The notes beneath the pieces are model-generated. The model did no database searches, was not told the DNA's origin, and saw only the letters and a program-made list of their open reading frames with translations. From assembly GCF_041260155.1 (NCBI RefSeq), contig NC_091929.1, positions 51,351,389-51,415,388 of the forward strand: a stretch of DNA of 64,000 bases, given 5' to 3'. This stretch comes from Ptychodera flava. Its lineage: Eukaryota > Hemichordata > Enteropneusta > Ptychoderidae. Shown here piece by piece: positions 29,229-41,797 of this stretch (positions within the stretch are counted from its first letter, which is position 1; each line of letters begins with the position of its first letter). The position numbers were made by a program, and so were the translations under genes.

Positions 29229-31275
29229 GGCCAGCTCTCATTACCAACACATGAGGAGGCTTGTTCCAACGCAAAATTTCACTACAGTTTAAACTTCGCG
29301 GTCTCAACTTCATTCAATTTCCATTCTTGTAGAATAATACTTATATATGGATACCAATGACAAATCAACCCGTCATTTACTGTAAACTATCACCTGGAAT
29401 ACTCATTCACAACGACAATGTACACTCGCTCAAGTACGAGCCCGGATGTTGATTACGCTTGTATCCTTGTAACGGGGGAAAGTCAAATACACGGAAGTGT
29501 ACGCTCTAACTATCGACAGTATATCCTGACGTAAAATGGCAGATTTCCTGACAAAGAGTTGGAAAGTCTCCGTTTATCTGCATGACTATGAAGGTTTTTC
29601 TACCTTTTTTCTCGTACTTTTGAACGTTACACGTACGCGTACGAGCAGGGAGCATTGAAACATAAACAATCGGCTGGCCGAAGCAGCCTCATCTTCGCTT
29701 GCCAAGGTCTCCGCTCCGGGCAGCTGGATGCTTCCCGAAATCAGACCTTGGCTGATAGACCCCCTAAATCGTGTTTTTTAAAGCGCCACCACACGACTGT
29801 ATGTGACCAGTAAATAGCCAATCAGATAATCGGTTACTACGAATGTAGTAGTATAGGTCTTTTCCCACTTTTTTCTCGGTGTTACATTTACAAGTATTCG
29901 TGGTCACTGTTTACATTTCATGCTACTGAAATCTACTGCTGAAATAACTGATGTGTTCAAAACGCTAAAACAAAGGCCCAGCCGCCAGCGCGTCGTACCG
30001 CAAGATATTCCCAGCTGTCGCTCAACTAAAGGTGAAAACATCAACCCGCCAAACTCAAAAGATCGTGGCGCGAAATAGAAAAGTTCTACCCGCCGAAGTA
30101 AATCTGTTAAACCACTCCTCCAATTTTGACCTCAACATTTCATGATAAACCCATTACTCAGACGTTGTTCAGACATTGTGGTCCTGTCAACTGGCGCGGC
30201 CGGCAGCTATTCTGTTGTTCATATCTTTGGAAAATTGTAAACATTGTGAGACGATGAACAGGATTTACCAGAACAGAACATAGACACGCCGCGGGAGAAC
30301 AACTGGAAGCATGGCTCGAAAACATGGACTAGACTTTGTGAAATATGCTAGAACTGGAAATCAAAGAACCGGATTTTGTTTGGGTGTTGTTCAAAAAAAT
30401 TGACACATTCATCACAGCTATACACTCGAGCTCATCGGTGAATTTTTCATACAAGCGTCAGTTTTTCAAAGTCATCTTCTGCACTATCGCCATATTTATT
30501 CGTCGATTTTTTTTTCTTTGGGAGATATCTAACGCTTCACACGATACAAAGCATTACAGCTATACATTTCGTAACCCACGATCACTGCAACGGAACTTTT
30601 CGCCACCTCTTTGTATGACGAGAAAATCGCCCGTAACTTTATCCGCACCATGCAGTAAGATTTCCCCATGCATGACAATCAAATCCTGTATTAAACTCGG
30701 GCAAGATTGCCTTCCCACTCTTAAATTTCCGTTTTAGCCATTAGGGTGTCACAGGACGAAGGTAAACCAGAGACTTGGTTCAAGTCGGTGAATTTTCAAA
30801 AAATAAAATGATTTGAAAAGTTCCTCGTGTAAAATTTGGTAGCGATCGAACGCGTTTTTATTTAGTCTGTGCAGCTATAGCAGTAGTGAGTTAGTTTGTG
30901 CCGGGTAAAACTCCCTGTATCGCGTTCACCCCACTCAACGCGTTCACATAATCCTACTCACACATTTCACATGAAAACAGAACACAGATCATTGCATTCC
31001 AGACGATCACACAACTCACATGTTCACAATCACGCACTTGAACCAAGTCTAGTAAACCAGTAAGCAAATCGAGAGAAAAGCTGTGCACAAACAGTGCAGT
31101 GGTCGGCGTTTGGAAGGTAGGCGTGGTTTCCTCTTTGAGTGTAAGGCGTGCTCTGATTGGTCCGCCTGATTTTCTAATTCCATCAAACTCCTTAACGCAA
31201 AATAGTGGGGGTATCCCGCACGGCGTGGTTAGTGGAAGACTCCTGTCTGGCTAACGAGCCGTGCGAGCGGACGAT
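29229..31275. other. 2-kb CpG-containing spacer of the inverted repeat
   Basis: Richer in CpG than the surrounding DNA. The longest frame is 130 codons (30345-30737, plus) without a recognisable domain. A GC-rich stretch near 29670-29760 contains GGCCGAAGCAGCC, related to the inner end of the arms. I see no transposase or known gene. Confidence 0.4.
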
Positions 31276-31710
31276 GAAGCAGCCTTTACAGGGCCCCCAA
31301 TTGGTCAATTTAACTCGTTGCAGGTCGGTAGTTCAAGTGAAGCCCAAATTAGGTCAGTGAGATAAATTTCAGTGCCTATGATAGCACATTTCAATCGATC
31401 GCTCGTGAATGGGGTGTTTTTTCTGGGCCTTGAAGGTGGCTGATGAGCCTTGATCAGGGGCATCTCGATTCACCCTTGGTTGTATAATAGGACGGGAGTG
31501 ACATTGGGCGACCTACGTCGTCTTTTGATCACGATTACAGTTTTCTTTTACAATTATCTACAACATCGACAAACAACAGCAAGGAATGAGATATTGTTTT
31601 TAATATTTTTTATTATCGTCATCATCATAATCACAACCATCAACAACAACAACAACAATAACAATAACAACACAACAACAACAACAACAAGATTACTAAG
31701 TTCCCTGTGG
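31276..31710 (-). repeat. long inverted repeat, right arm
   Basis: Partner of 28719-29228 in opposite orientation, ending GATTACTAAG-TTCCCTGTGG after a (CAA)n tract. Confidence 0.85.
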
Positions 31711-31725
31711 TTATACGTGTGGTTC

Positions 31726-31773
31726 ATTACACAGCGGCCGCCGTTATGCATACCACGGCGACCGCTATGTAAT
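31726..31773. repeat. short palindrome, GCGGTCGCCG family (copy 1)
   Basis: Left arm ATTACACAGCGGCCGCCG, right arm GGCGACCGCTATGTAAT, meeting at TATGCATACC. The core matches the palindrome at 51874-51938. Confidence 0.6.
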
Positions 31774-32424
31774 TGATGCAGGGCCAGGCCGGGCCGATAA
31801 AGAGAGGTCGGTCAGTTGCGAGCTCGGCCAGTAGGAGTTAATAATGATTACATGTATATGATGAGACTACAGTATTCTTCTATTTTCTAGGTCTCGCTAA
31901 AGTTATAATGTGAAAGCGATGTCAATGTCATTCATGAGCGCGATGTTTGCAAACTTCCTTCCGCCATGGAGGTTACCTCGCTTCAACGCTAACTACACGA
32001 TGACATCGGCCGCAGTGTGGTACATCGTGTTTTGCTTTCCATTAAAATACCTTTAAACCTACGATTTACTACCGTCAAACCGTAGCCTAAAACGTTATTC
32101 ATCCAACGATCAACGATTAAGTCATTGTTACTGCCAATTTGTACCTCTCGATCGTACGCCCTACCCGCGATCTGCTGAAAGGGTGAGGTCGACCAATGTG
32201 TTTTTAAGAGTGGGACGTCTTCTCGTTGTTTACTGAATGTTCAACAAAATAACATCAAAAAACTAAAATTGGCATGCGTATAAAAGCATCTGTTGACTGT
32301 GAAGAGAAAATGTACGCAATCAATCATATAAATGTAAGTGGCTGACCTCTCCTACTGGCTGAGTTGGTCGGCGCGGGCACTGGCCGAGCTCGCAACTGGC
32401 AGACCTCTCTGGTTACCGTACAAC
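31774..32424. other. non-coding sequence
   Basis: 31795-31835 and 32346-32410 share an inverted segment (TGGCCGAGCTCGCAACTG with GACCTCTCT). No gene is recognised. Confidence 0.4.
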
Positions 32425-32502
32425 GCTGTGTGTTCCCGGCCTTATGTTATACGGCCTCTCCCGGGGGCCTCCGGGCCCCGTATAACTCTGGGGACACACA
32501 GC
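32425..32502. repeat. strong GC-rich hairpin
   Basis: GCTGTGTGTTCCC (32425-32437) pairs with GGGGACACACAGC (32490-32502). An inner stem GTTATACGG / CCGTATAAC closes a GC-rich loop. The stability and the flanking repeated words suggest a repeat-derived foldback. Confidence 0.65.
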
Positions 32503-34538
32503 ATTGTGCGAGCTGGGCTAGGGCCGGGTCCATCAAAGTCGCCAAAAACTACGAACAGTCTGCGCGCTGCGCTTGGTCGTAAAAGTGTCTCTGCATTTTG
32601 TGTATCGAAACAGCTAAATTGTTTGTTTAGAAGCCAATTCAGTAAAACGTCACGAAACAAGAAAGATATGACAAGGTAGAGGTGAGCACAATTAGCGACA
32701 AGAGAGTGTGAAATATTGGGGTCGAAACGGACAGGGGTCGAGGTGACTTACTCCGAGTCCTACTGCAGCTATTATTTTTTTTATGAGCTCTGTCTACAAA
32801 AACCTCCAATCTTTCAGTGGAAGTGCAAATGGTGTTCGTGTTGGCCATGTCAAACATGCGCTTCCACCGGAAATCTGGAGATTTTTGGAGACAGAGGTCA
32901 CTCTTCTTTTATTCAGTTGTCCCTTTATCCTTCGTTCAGTCCTTTACCCAGTGAATGTAAGCCTTTGACATTGGCGTCACATTGCCTTTGACTGAGCATT
33001 CGAATCCAGCTTAGAATACCTAGGCTGGTTCAAACATTCAATAATTGTTGTATTTAAGGAATGCTCTTTCCCCTATATATTTCCTCGTCAACATATAATA
33101 TATTTGAAGTTTTGGCCTGGGTGAAAGAGATTTTATTACATTATATCAACAAGTGAAGTAAGAATACGTAGATTATGTGTTTATTATAGTATTCTTGGGA
33201 GTTTGAAACTAAATCTTTGCTAATAAATATAAAGTTTACAAGCAATAATTATTGTTTATCGAGCATATCCTTTGGGAAAAAAATTAATCAGAAAGTCAGC
33301 CATGCTGAAGGGGTAAGCCTAATTTATGTTTCACATTCCATAATCATGTACCAAGTTCCCATGTCTTATGGTTTGCAATTCACTCAGAATTTAATTCAGA
33401 TGCGTGTCTGACTTTGCTGAGAATAAATCAACATGGAAGCATGAACAATCTTTATTTCCTGGCATGCTGTACTATCAATACATTTTCAAGATTTCAGTGT
33501 GTTAACGCTCATGGTATGTTTCAATTCCCAATAACAATCAAAAGCTATGTTTCTTGTACCAAACTAAACTAAGGGAGACTTCAGTAATTATTAGCAGGTG
33601 GGTCGAGGGTTAATGGATATGCATGAGATTGCCAAAGGAGACCCTCCCATCCCTCTTTTTCTCAAATTCTGCCCTCCCAAAGCCTGTATTCACAAATCAA
33701 ATGAAACCCTCCTCTTCTTAACATCAAGACAGCAAATTCTCTGACATATTGGGGAATAGCAATTCTGTTTAAATGTTAATATAATAAAATTGTAAATTGC
33801 AACATCAATGGTCTCCACAATTGGATTGAAAAATTGTGCTGCCTCATTTCCATATTTTAGCATAACATTGGCATACTATTTGCATAAAATTTGAGTACCT
33901 GTCACAACTTTCCTAAATATGTCACTCTACACAGTAGACATAATGATCACATAATAAATACACTCTCAAAAAGCAATCGAGAATAACAACTTTGTAACTA
34001 CATGGAACTTCACTGTGTATCAAGTGAAGTTACATGTAGCATAAAGCCGGTCAGTTTTCTAAAAAAAATGCCGTTTGAAATTGAAACACTTCGTAAGTGT
34101 ATTGACAATGAAAAATACTGAACGGTTTAATCCTTCAAAAACTACCGCAAAAATGCAGAGTTGAAAGATAAGTCACATTCCAAAGTGGCCTTATCTGCTT
34201 ATATTTCTTATATAGTATTTTGTTACATGTTTGTAAGTGGGTAATTCCAACACTGCCACATTTAATGGCCCTGTGGAGAACTCTGATCGTAAAATACAAT
34301 TTTATACTCTTTTAATGGGGTCCGGTAGCTGTAAGTTTGATTAAATTTTAAAAATTGCAGTCTGTGCTATTTAAAGGGGAAGTTTACCAATGATTTTTAC
34401 ATGTGTGCTAGCTTCTGGGTTGCTTATGGGAAAGCCATTTTCGCCATTTATAACTCCCATGTCTTTTTTACAAAACCAGGTAAAAGTAGTGACAGAAGTT
34501 GCAGTTTAGGGCTTCATCAACTTGATTTATTTTGAATC
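32503..34538. other. non-coding, AT-rich
   Basis: Short frames only (for example 32783-32968, plus) without recognisable domains. No clear repeat or RNA gene was seen. Confidence 0.4.
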
Positions 34539-36062
34539 ATGGGAAAAAAGTGCCAAGGTTGTAGAAGTGGTGATAAAGACAACAGAGTCACAAGCTTTCA
34601 TTTTGAACTCACTGCGGTGTGTATGTGATTTGTTCTTTTAAAGCTATAGGAGTTGGGTGAAGATGTTGTCATGGATACCTGTCCTAGGACACTACCATGG
34701 ATCCCAGTCCTGAGGTCGCTGTCATGAATTTCTGTCCCAAGGATGTTGATCATAAAGTGATATTGTAAGTTCTGAATAATTTTCCTATGCAGTATAAATA
34801 TATGCCAGATAGACTCAGATAGTATCATTCATCTAGAAGTCATGTTATCATGGTACAAATACTGGGCAACAGTATGTGTGTACATATAGGAATAAATATG
34901 ACCATTTTATGCATTTGTTGTTGTTACTTCCTTGTTTTGTCATAGTTGAGCAAAGGCACTTCTGCAGTTGTGGACTCAAATAACCAATGGCTCATTTGCA
35001 TATCAACCAATCCGATCACTTCAAAAAAAGATAAACAAGATGTCATCAACATCAAACACTCACATGATGAACTACATGTATGCTATACATAAATTTTATT
35101 CCAAAGTATCACTTTGTTTGTTTTTCAATCTTTTAGGCCAAAAATGGAGTTGTTTTCTCATCCTCGAATGTATTAATCTAGAGCAACTGCATCAACCTCC
35201 CTCCTAAAATATCAGGGGCTGTGCCATATTCATGTAGCTAAAATTATCAATTGCCAAGAAAATTGCAAACATGATAGCCTGTGCATGTTTTGTAAATAAA
35301 CATTTTCCTGGTGCCTTGGGATTCATCAACTGTCTCAGAATGCTGCACATGCTCTTGTTCTTGCATCTTGCAAATTTCTTGGGGGCATGGTGCTCACAGA
35401 ACATGAAATTGATGGACTGGAAGATCAGGCTTCATTACAGTCTAGAGTGTTTTAACTGAAGGAAATTTGGCATTGTAAATAGATCACGTCTCCCATACAA
35501 AGTCATTTGAAAATATGAGAATGAAAGTTACCTTGTTTTTTAAAAGCTTGTCATTTTTAGCCTTCTTTCTCGACTATCATGATTTGGGAATATTCTCTTT
35601 GTTAATTTTTTTTACAGATAGTAAAACTTGTGAAGCAAAACATTTCCCATACGGTGCATTTTAATATATCCTTGAATATTTGAAGGTCCCTGAAGACAGA
35701 GATACTGTACACATGATTTTTAGACTAAAGCTCTTACAACATATAAAGCCAAGTGGTTGAAAATACGTATAGTTTTGGCTCAATACTGCTTTTTACTGAC
35801 TCTGCAGGTGGGAAAGTGATACTGTGTGGCAGGTAAAGGGTTAAAGTAGTGCTCATAAGTTATCTCTTCTTCTGCAATGTCAAATACAGACATTTCTAAG
35901 ATGGATATTCAGTTACATGACTGCAGGTAAAAATATTTAATTTTGCTAAATGATTTATACATGATGTATGCTTTTTTTTGCTTAGCTTCCAGGGAAAATA
36001 TGCAAAGGAAAAGAAAGCGCCATGTTCTTCTGAAAATGAGAAAGAGAAGCCATATAAAACTG
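34539..36062 (+). other. possible cryptic or real exons (THAP-like start)
   Basis: At 34539 the plus strand reads MGKKCQGCRSG, then VTSFHFEL, which recalls the beginning of a THAP zinc finger (C-x2-C, then SFH). An open segment preceded by a good acceptor (TTTGTCATAG) runs from 34946 to about 35074 and ends near GTATGC. Another acceptor (CTTTTTTTTGCTTAG) opens a segment at 35986-36062 that ends at GTCAGT. The phases were not shown to connect, and no later THAP residues were found. This is suggestive only. Confidence 0.2.
35213..35456 (+). pseudogene. possible PIF/Harbinger transposase fragment
   Basis: The frame 35271-35456 contains KHFPGALGFINC, and later KIRLHYSLECFN. These positions resemble the 'FPGVLGaIDCTH' block and the 'NRK-YHSLNvQ' block of Harbinger nucleases. 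The first catalytic Asp would be Asn here. No flanking domain or terminal repeat was found, so the call is weak. Confidence 0.3.
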
Positions 36063-39000
36063 GTCAGTGAATTGTTAATGATATACTGACACCTTGCCAG
36101 GGTACTGAGTGGTTGAAAGGACAACACAGTACATGTGTTTGCCTTTAATAATTTCCTTAATTCTTAAGTTAAGGGGAAATTATTTTAGTCATTAGGGCCT
36201 ACAGCCAGTCAGTATGTTTCTAGATATAGACCTCATTTATGCACACTAGAGGGATAAATGATCATTGATAGGGTTTCTTTGTTCCTCTCACTCATGGCAG
36301 CTTGGATGTGGCACGTGACGTGAAGTAATGATGATATTAAACTGTGGAATGTTATTCTCCTTCCCAAGTTTTCTGCAGTAATACCATTTCTTGACCTTTA
36401 TCCTGTCCTTTCTTCCCTTTAAGTGAGGTATAAACTGCTTTTGTGAAAAGATCTCCACCATGTCTGAGTCTGATCCTGTCACATCCAGGTTCCATTAGAT
36501 ATGTGTATAAATAGGTTGCATATTCATATCATCAAAACCAGATTCTGTGGTATCCAGGGAAATTCAGTGAAACCTTTTTTATATTGACAATTTTTCAAAA
36601 CAAACTATACAATCTGAGTTGACTGCAACCTATCTATTCAGAATAACTCTCAGACACTCTGTTTGTTCCCTCAGAACAGTAGCTGTAAGTTTTGATGATT
36701 TTATTATTAATTTTGTTCTTAATTGTACCAACTGCACTGTCTTTTTCTATTGCGAAAAGCACGTTGCATGTCCAGTGTTCAACTTGTGAAGATATATCAG
36801 ATATGAAATTGTGATTGTTAGCAAATTAATTTTAGTCCACACCAAAATTCTCAGTGCACATTGATTAGGTGAAAACTTGACATTTCAAGGGAGAAGAAAA
36901 GATAGTTAAGTTGGTACAAAAACAATTTTTTTTTTTAAATCAGAAAAGTAACAGGTGTACTGTCCCTTCAATTAAACTTAAATGAAGACTGGCTTATGAT
37001 GTGTGTTTTTGTGATGTCTAGTTTATTTATGTATTAATCAAACCAGTCTCAAAGTGGCCTTTTAGTCAGGATGTAGTGGATGCTAAATGTAGCTTTTATC
37101 TATACTGTATTGCATTATTCAAGTTAAAGTCCATAGAAACTATGTCAGTTAAGCAAGTGATTTCCCTCCATTCAACCCCCTGCTGCAAAATCTGAGACAG
37201 TACAACAGACTGCTTTGCTTTAACAAGGTATATCTGTGTGATTGTTTGCTTTGAATGGGATCTTTAAAACTGGTTCCTTTGTAAGAGTCATGCCATGGAT
37301 TTTACTTCTTTGGAGGGCTTTGGAAGGAATTATCATGGGGTAGAATATTAGACAATGTGAGGGGCTAATACTCAAGTGTAGGCTATCATTGAACAACACT
37401 AATTTTGATGCCTGGCAGTATCATGAATCCATATAATCCTCTTTACAACAGGCTCCATAGACAAACCATAGAAATAAATACCACTTGGGAGAAAGAGGAT
37501 TAAACAAACTGACATCCTGAGCATGTAATAAAGAGTTTCACTCAATGATCAAAGTTCAGTGTCCTCATGTCTCTAATTTTTAAATTGTTCAATTTCTCAT
37601 TTCTTACCTTTCCATAGGAAGGAAGCATGCTACATTCATGGATGAAAAGTACCACTGACTGAGGCTGAGGAAGAAGCCATTGACAGGCATTTTTGTCACA
37701 GTAACAAAGTCTGAAGCTGAAAAATACCTTGTGCAGGGAAAAGTTTTGTACAACAGGGACTGGAAATAACTGAAATGCCATGTTAAAAGCTGAACCATAG
37801 CATTAGGAAAGCAAACATTTACAGGAGACTACAATTTCACATAGACTACTCCTAGGCAATGCAAATGCAGGATCATATTAATTATCACACTGGTATGATT
37901 AGTCCAACCTCCATGTGGATTGCATCTTCATATAAATGATACATGTACAAAGGAGTAAAATTGATAGGATGATGTAATTCTGACAAACTTAAATAACTTT
38001 TATCCCTAGACACAAGGACAATGTATTTGAGCATACATATATGCCATGTCACTTTCTTTCTGATATTATCAAAATTTGCCAGCCATTATTATTTTAATGT
38101 CTGGAGCTATTACTCTGGCATGTGTGAACTGAGGAAAGTGTATCATGACCCACATATGTCCAGTAATTTACTTCAAATGTGATAAGATCTGAAATGTCAA
38201 TGCGATGGCCTGCTATCAATTTCACTTTTTATCATGCAAAGGGCAATACAGAAAAACAGCAATACTTTGTTAGTGATTTTGAGTCTTCTCACTGAATTGC
38301 AAGCACAAACATTGTGAATTTCAAATAAGATTTCATTCAAACACATTTCTTTTTATCACATGCAAGAGATCTCTATATATTTCAATTAAAGCACCTATTT
38401 ACCAATTTGAACTGTATCATCTTTTATGAGTTCTTTTTCAGGGGGTGTCAAGTTACATAATGTAAGTTTCATTATGGGTGAAGAAGCTCAACATCACCTT
38501 AGAGTTTGATGATGTTGAGTATTGTGACTTTTGATGGAAAAATGCCTTTACAGATATTTTCTTTGCATGTGTGTTTTAAATCTTTCATGTAGTGAGAATC
38601 AGTGCTATACAATATCTTCCTTTCACACTAATTTTGCTCGTAAAGCACAACACTTCTTACAGACTGCTTCATAAGTGAGATTTTAGCCTGCTGTCAATGA
38701 CACAGAGCTTTATTCAGATAAGTGGATTGTCTTCTGTCCTCCATCCTCTGTGTTCCATCAACATTCATCTTCTTTTCAGGAACTGCTAGTTCAGTTACAG
38801 GTTCTTAGGGATAACTGAAGTTCAAATTTTGCATATTTATATTTTCCAGCAATTTTGTTGGATTTTGTCAAAAAATCTTCGGCTCTAAAATCATTTGTCT
38901 TATTGGTCTGAAATTTGGTATGTGGTTTGCTAAGGGTAACCATAGTTTGTTCGAACAATTGTGGAATTCGTAAGTTTGGGACAATTCCCATTTTTGGTAA

Positions 39001-39120
39001 AAGAGTTTTTGGTAAAAAGAGTTTGTTGCATAAGTTTGAAATTTGATGTGCAGGTTGCTAGGGGTGACATATCAGGTTTGTCAAATTGCAGTGATTTTGT
39101 ATATTTGTATTTTGGGTCAG
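36063..39120. other. AT-rich intergenic stretch
   Basis: No convincing gene. A 65-codon minus frame (36482-36288) has a K-rich composition but no recognised domain. A short stem (CTCAACATCA paired with TGATGTTGAG, 38485-38519) is present. 38780-39120 repeats words found in the body of the hairpin-headed family. Confidence 0.4.
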
Positions 39121-39560
39121 TTTTTAGCTACTATAGACTATAGTCTATAGAAGCTATTGGGATGGGTATCCGTCCGGCGTCCGGCGTCAGTCTGTATGTA
39201 TGTATGTATGTATGTATGTCCGTTTGTGAGGCGTCCGTCCACTCAAATATCTTGAGAACCGCAGTACTTACTGATTTGATATTTGTTGTGTAGATGAAAA
39301 ATATGATTTTGAGAAACTACTTTTTTTAATTTTTTGATATTGTTGAAAATAAGCAAATTAATGCCAAAAAAGGTGTTTTTGGTAAAAAATCTTCTTCTTC
39401 ATAACCGCTGGTCAGACAGCTTTGTTATTTGGTATACAGGTCCCTAGGGATAACCCAACTTAGATTTGTTCAAATGGTGATGAAATATGCAAATGTGTAT
39501 TTTTAAGGAATTTTTTTGTCATTTTTGGTCAAAGTTTGACTTACATTGTATGTAATTCTT
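39121..39560 (+). repeat. hairpin-headed repeat (CTATAG subfamily)
   Basis: TTTTTAG followed by a near-perfect 30-bp palindrome at 39126-39155 (AGCTACTATAGACTA / TAGTCTATAGAAGCT). Then come GGGATGGGTATCCGTCC, GGCGTCC-GGCGTC, and a short TATG tract. The body (39240-39540) carries 'AACCGCTGGTCAGACAGC' and 'TTGGTATACAGGTCCCTAGGG' words that recur at 42180 and 46565. Confidence 0.75.
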
Positions 39561-40134
39561 GTACTGTATAAACCCTATCAATTCACCCAGAAAAAATAAT
39601 TAATATATGATTTTAAATAATTGAATTAATTAGGAAGTCATCAAAGCCAAAATAATTTTAGTGTGGAATTATCAGAAAGTTCAACTTTTTTTGACAGTTC
39701 ATAGTGAATTTAGGATTAAGACATGTAAAGGCAACTTTCCTGAATCCCAACTTTGATATATTCTGAACCACCATTTATGTTATCTAAAAGAAATTGCTCA
39801 TAATAGTTTGTCACGATAGGGTGGTCAAATAAATAGAGATAGAGAAAGTTCTAATTTCCATTTATGGTTGACTTGGTAAGGATAAAATAAGATTACCTTT
39901 TGAGGAAAAAAATAGAGTGGTCAATTAAAAGAGTGGTCAAAGTGATAGGGTTTTTATGGTAAAGCTGGGCTGTAAGATTCCTCATGTGCTATTTATAGCA
40001 ATTATGCAATCAGTGTAAACAGTGCAATGAAAGTTTAACATGATTCCATATAATGCTTTTGATGACCTTGAACTTGTTAAGTTTCAAAAATTTGTCTCTT
40101 CAGTGTGCTTTCTCGGAGTACGTACAGTCTCAAC
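39561..40134. other. AT-rich non-coding stretch
   Basis: No gene or complete repeat was recognised between the hairpin-headed repeat and the MITE. Confidence 0.4.
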
Positions 40135-40137
40135 TTA

Positions 40138-41794
40138 GGGACGGACCATTAGATCTTGGGAGGGGGGGTGGTCAAAAACAGAAAAAAAAAATTTTCAGAG
40201 CAGAAAGTTAGGAAAAAAAAAATTTTCAAACTAGTTTGCAAAATAAAAAAATAAATAAATAAGAAGACAAAGGCGTAAAAAAAAAATCTGCAAAAGTCTT
40301 TAAAATTTTGAATTTTTTTTAGATTTTACCGACAGAAAGCAACTTTCTGTATTTTTTAGTACATCCTCCCGGCACATTTTTAATTTTAATTTATACATTT
40401 AGAGTGACTGTATCCCTTATACTGGAAGTTGTGATTATCTTATCTTTTCAGGACTTTTGTATTCTGATCACTTGAAAATTATGAAATTATAGAGCCTGTT
40501 TTCTACTTGTTTCCTGCGTACAAACCAAGCAGGTACACTAGGTAAAACATTGAAACTATGGTATGGTTGTCAAGACAGAAAGTTGTATTTGCCTTTTAAG
40601 ATCAAGGTAAACAGATGCAGGCCACATCAGTTTCATTTTTTTCACAGCATTTTATTACAATGATGAATGCAAGAATGGGTGAACAAGTAGAAACACGTCA
40701 ATAATGATAAAACAACATATCAAGTCATTATGTATTATTTTGCTTTTAAAAAGGCATTTTCAATTCTTTTTTCTCAAAAAACAGCCTCAAATAACAACAG
40801 CAACACATGTTTTAACATTCAACAATACACTACGTAGAATGCCATCTATCCAACAAATCCCAACACAAAAACACATAAAAGGGTTGATCTTTGAAAGTTT
40901 CTCGATAGCAAATACTGAATAAATCTGCATGGTTAATCGTTTTTGTGTAGCAAATTTCAAAGAAATTGGACAAGCCCTTTCAGAGAATACAGATTTTTTG
41001 ACCATGAATGGCATAAATTGCCCAAAAAGACAAATATTGAAATTTCAACACATCTATACACATCCAATCAATTTGGACATGCTGCTACAGAGAAATAGAT
41101 GTTTTGATCAAAAAGGGCAACAATTGCTCTAAAAACACAAATATGCAAATTTCACTATATTATTTAGCTTATTTTAGCTTCTCAGCTTGTCAAAATCAAT
41201 TGTAAATCATGAGATATGCATGATGTTTGGTGGAGTGAATGTAGGCATTTCACCACGCAGTAGAAAGGGAAGCCAGGAAACCAAAATAGTCAATTTTCAA
41301 AACTATACGAAGCTACTGAGGAGCAAGAAGACCATGTTTCAGAGGAAGATGTGTAAAAAAAATGCTCCCAAAGTGCCACCAAATAACACCATTTTTATCT
41401 CTATTTTTCAAAAGCTCCAACAGCAGGAGGGGGACACCCCCCTCCTGACCTCCCCCTGCAAAAATACTCCCCAAGTGCCACCAAATAACACCATTTTAAT
41501 CTCTATTTTTCAAAAGCTCCAACAGCAGCAGGGGGACACCCCTCTCCTGACCTCTTCCCAGTGACCGCTTGCGTGGCCGCTTGTGGTGCTTGGCACCACA
41601 TGTTTGCCCTCTTTATCTTCAGACAGCGACGAACGAAAAAAAAATTACAAATCTGAAAATTTACTCTGAAAAAAAAAATTTGCACAGCTAATCTCAATTG
41701 GAAAAAAAAATTTCAGAAATTTACAATAGTAAAAAAAAAATTTTCACAATTTCATTGTGACCACCCCCCCTCCCAAGGTCTAATGGTCCATCCC
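40138..41794. mobile_element. PIF/Harbinger-like MITE (1657 bp)
   Basis: Inverted ends GGGACGGACCATTAGA and CTTGGGAGGGGGGGTGGTC (40138 on; reverse complement 41754-41794, a few differences) with flanking TTA (40135-40137 and 41795-41797). A TTA duplication with GGG-starting ends is typical of PIF/Harbinger. The inside is AT-rich with AAAAAATTTTC words and no transposase. A 102-bp tandem duplication lies at 41361-41565. A 125-codon frame over it (41187-41564) is a by-product. Confidence 0.85.
41361..41565. repeat. 102-bp tandem duplication inside the MITE
   Basis: Two copies containing AAGTGCCACCAAATAACACC and CAAAAGCTCCAACAGCAG, about 102 bp apart. Confidence 0.85.
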
Positions 41795-41797
41795 TTA

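Noticed and set aside
30345..30737. A 130-codon plus-strand gene in the inverted-repeat spacer
   Set aside because: No recognisable domain, low-complexity stretches and no splice support.
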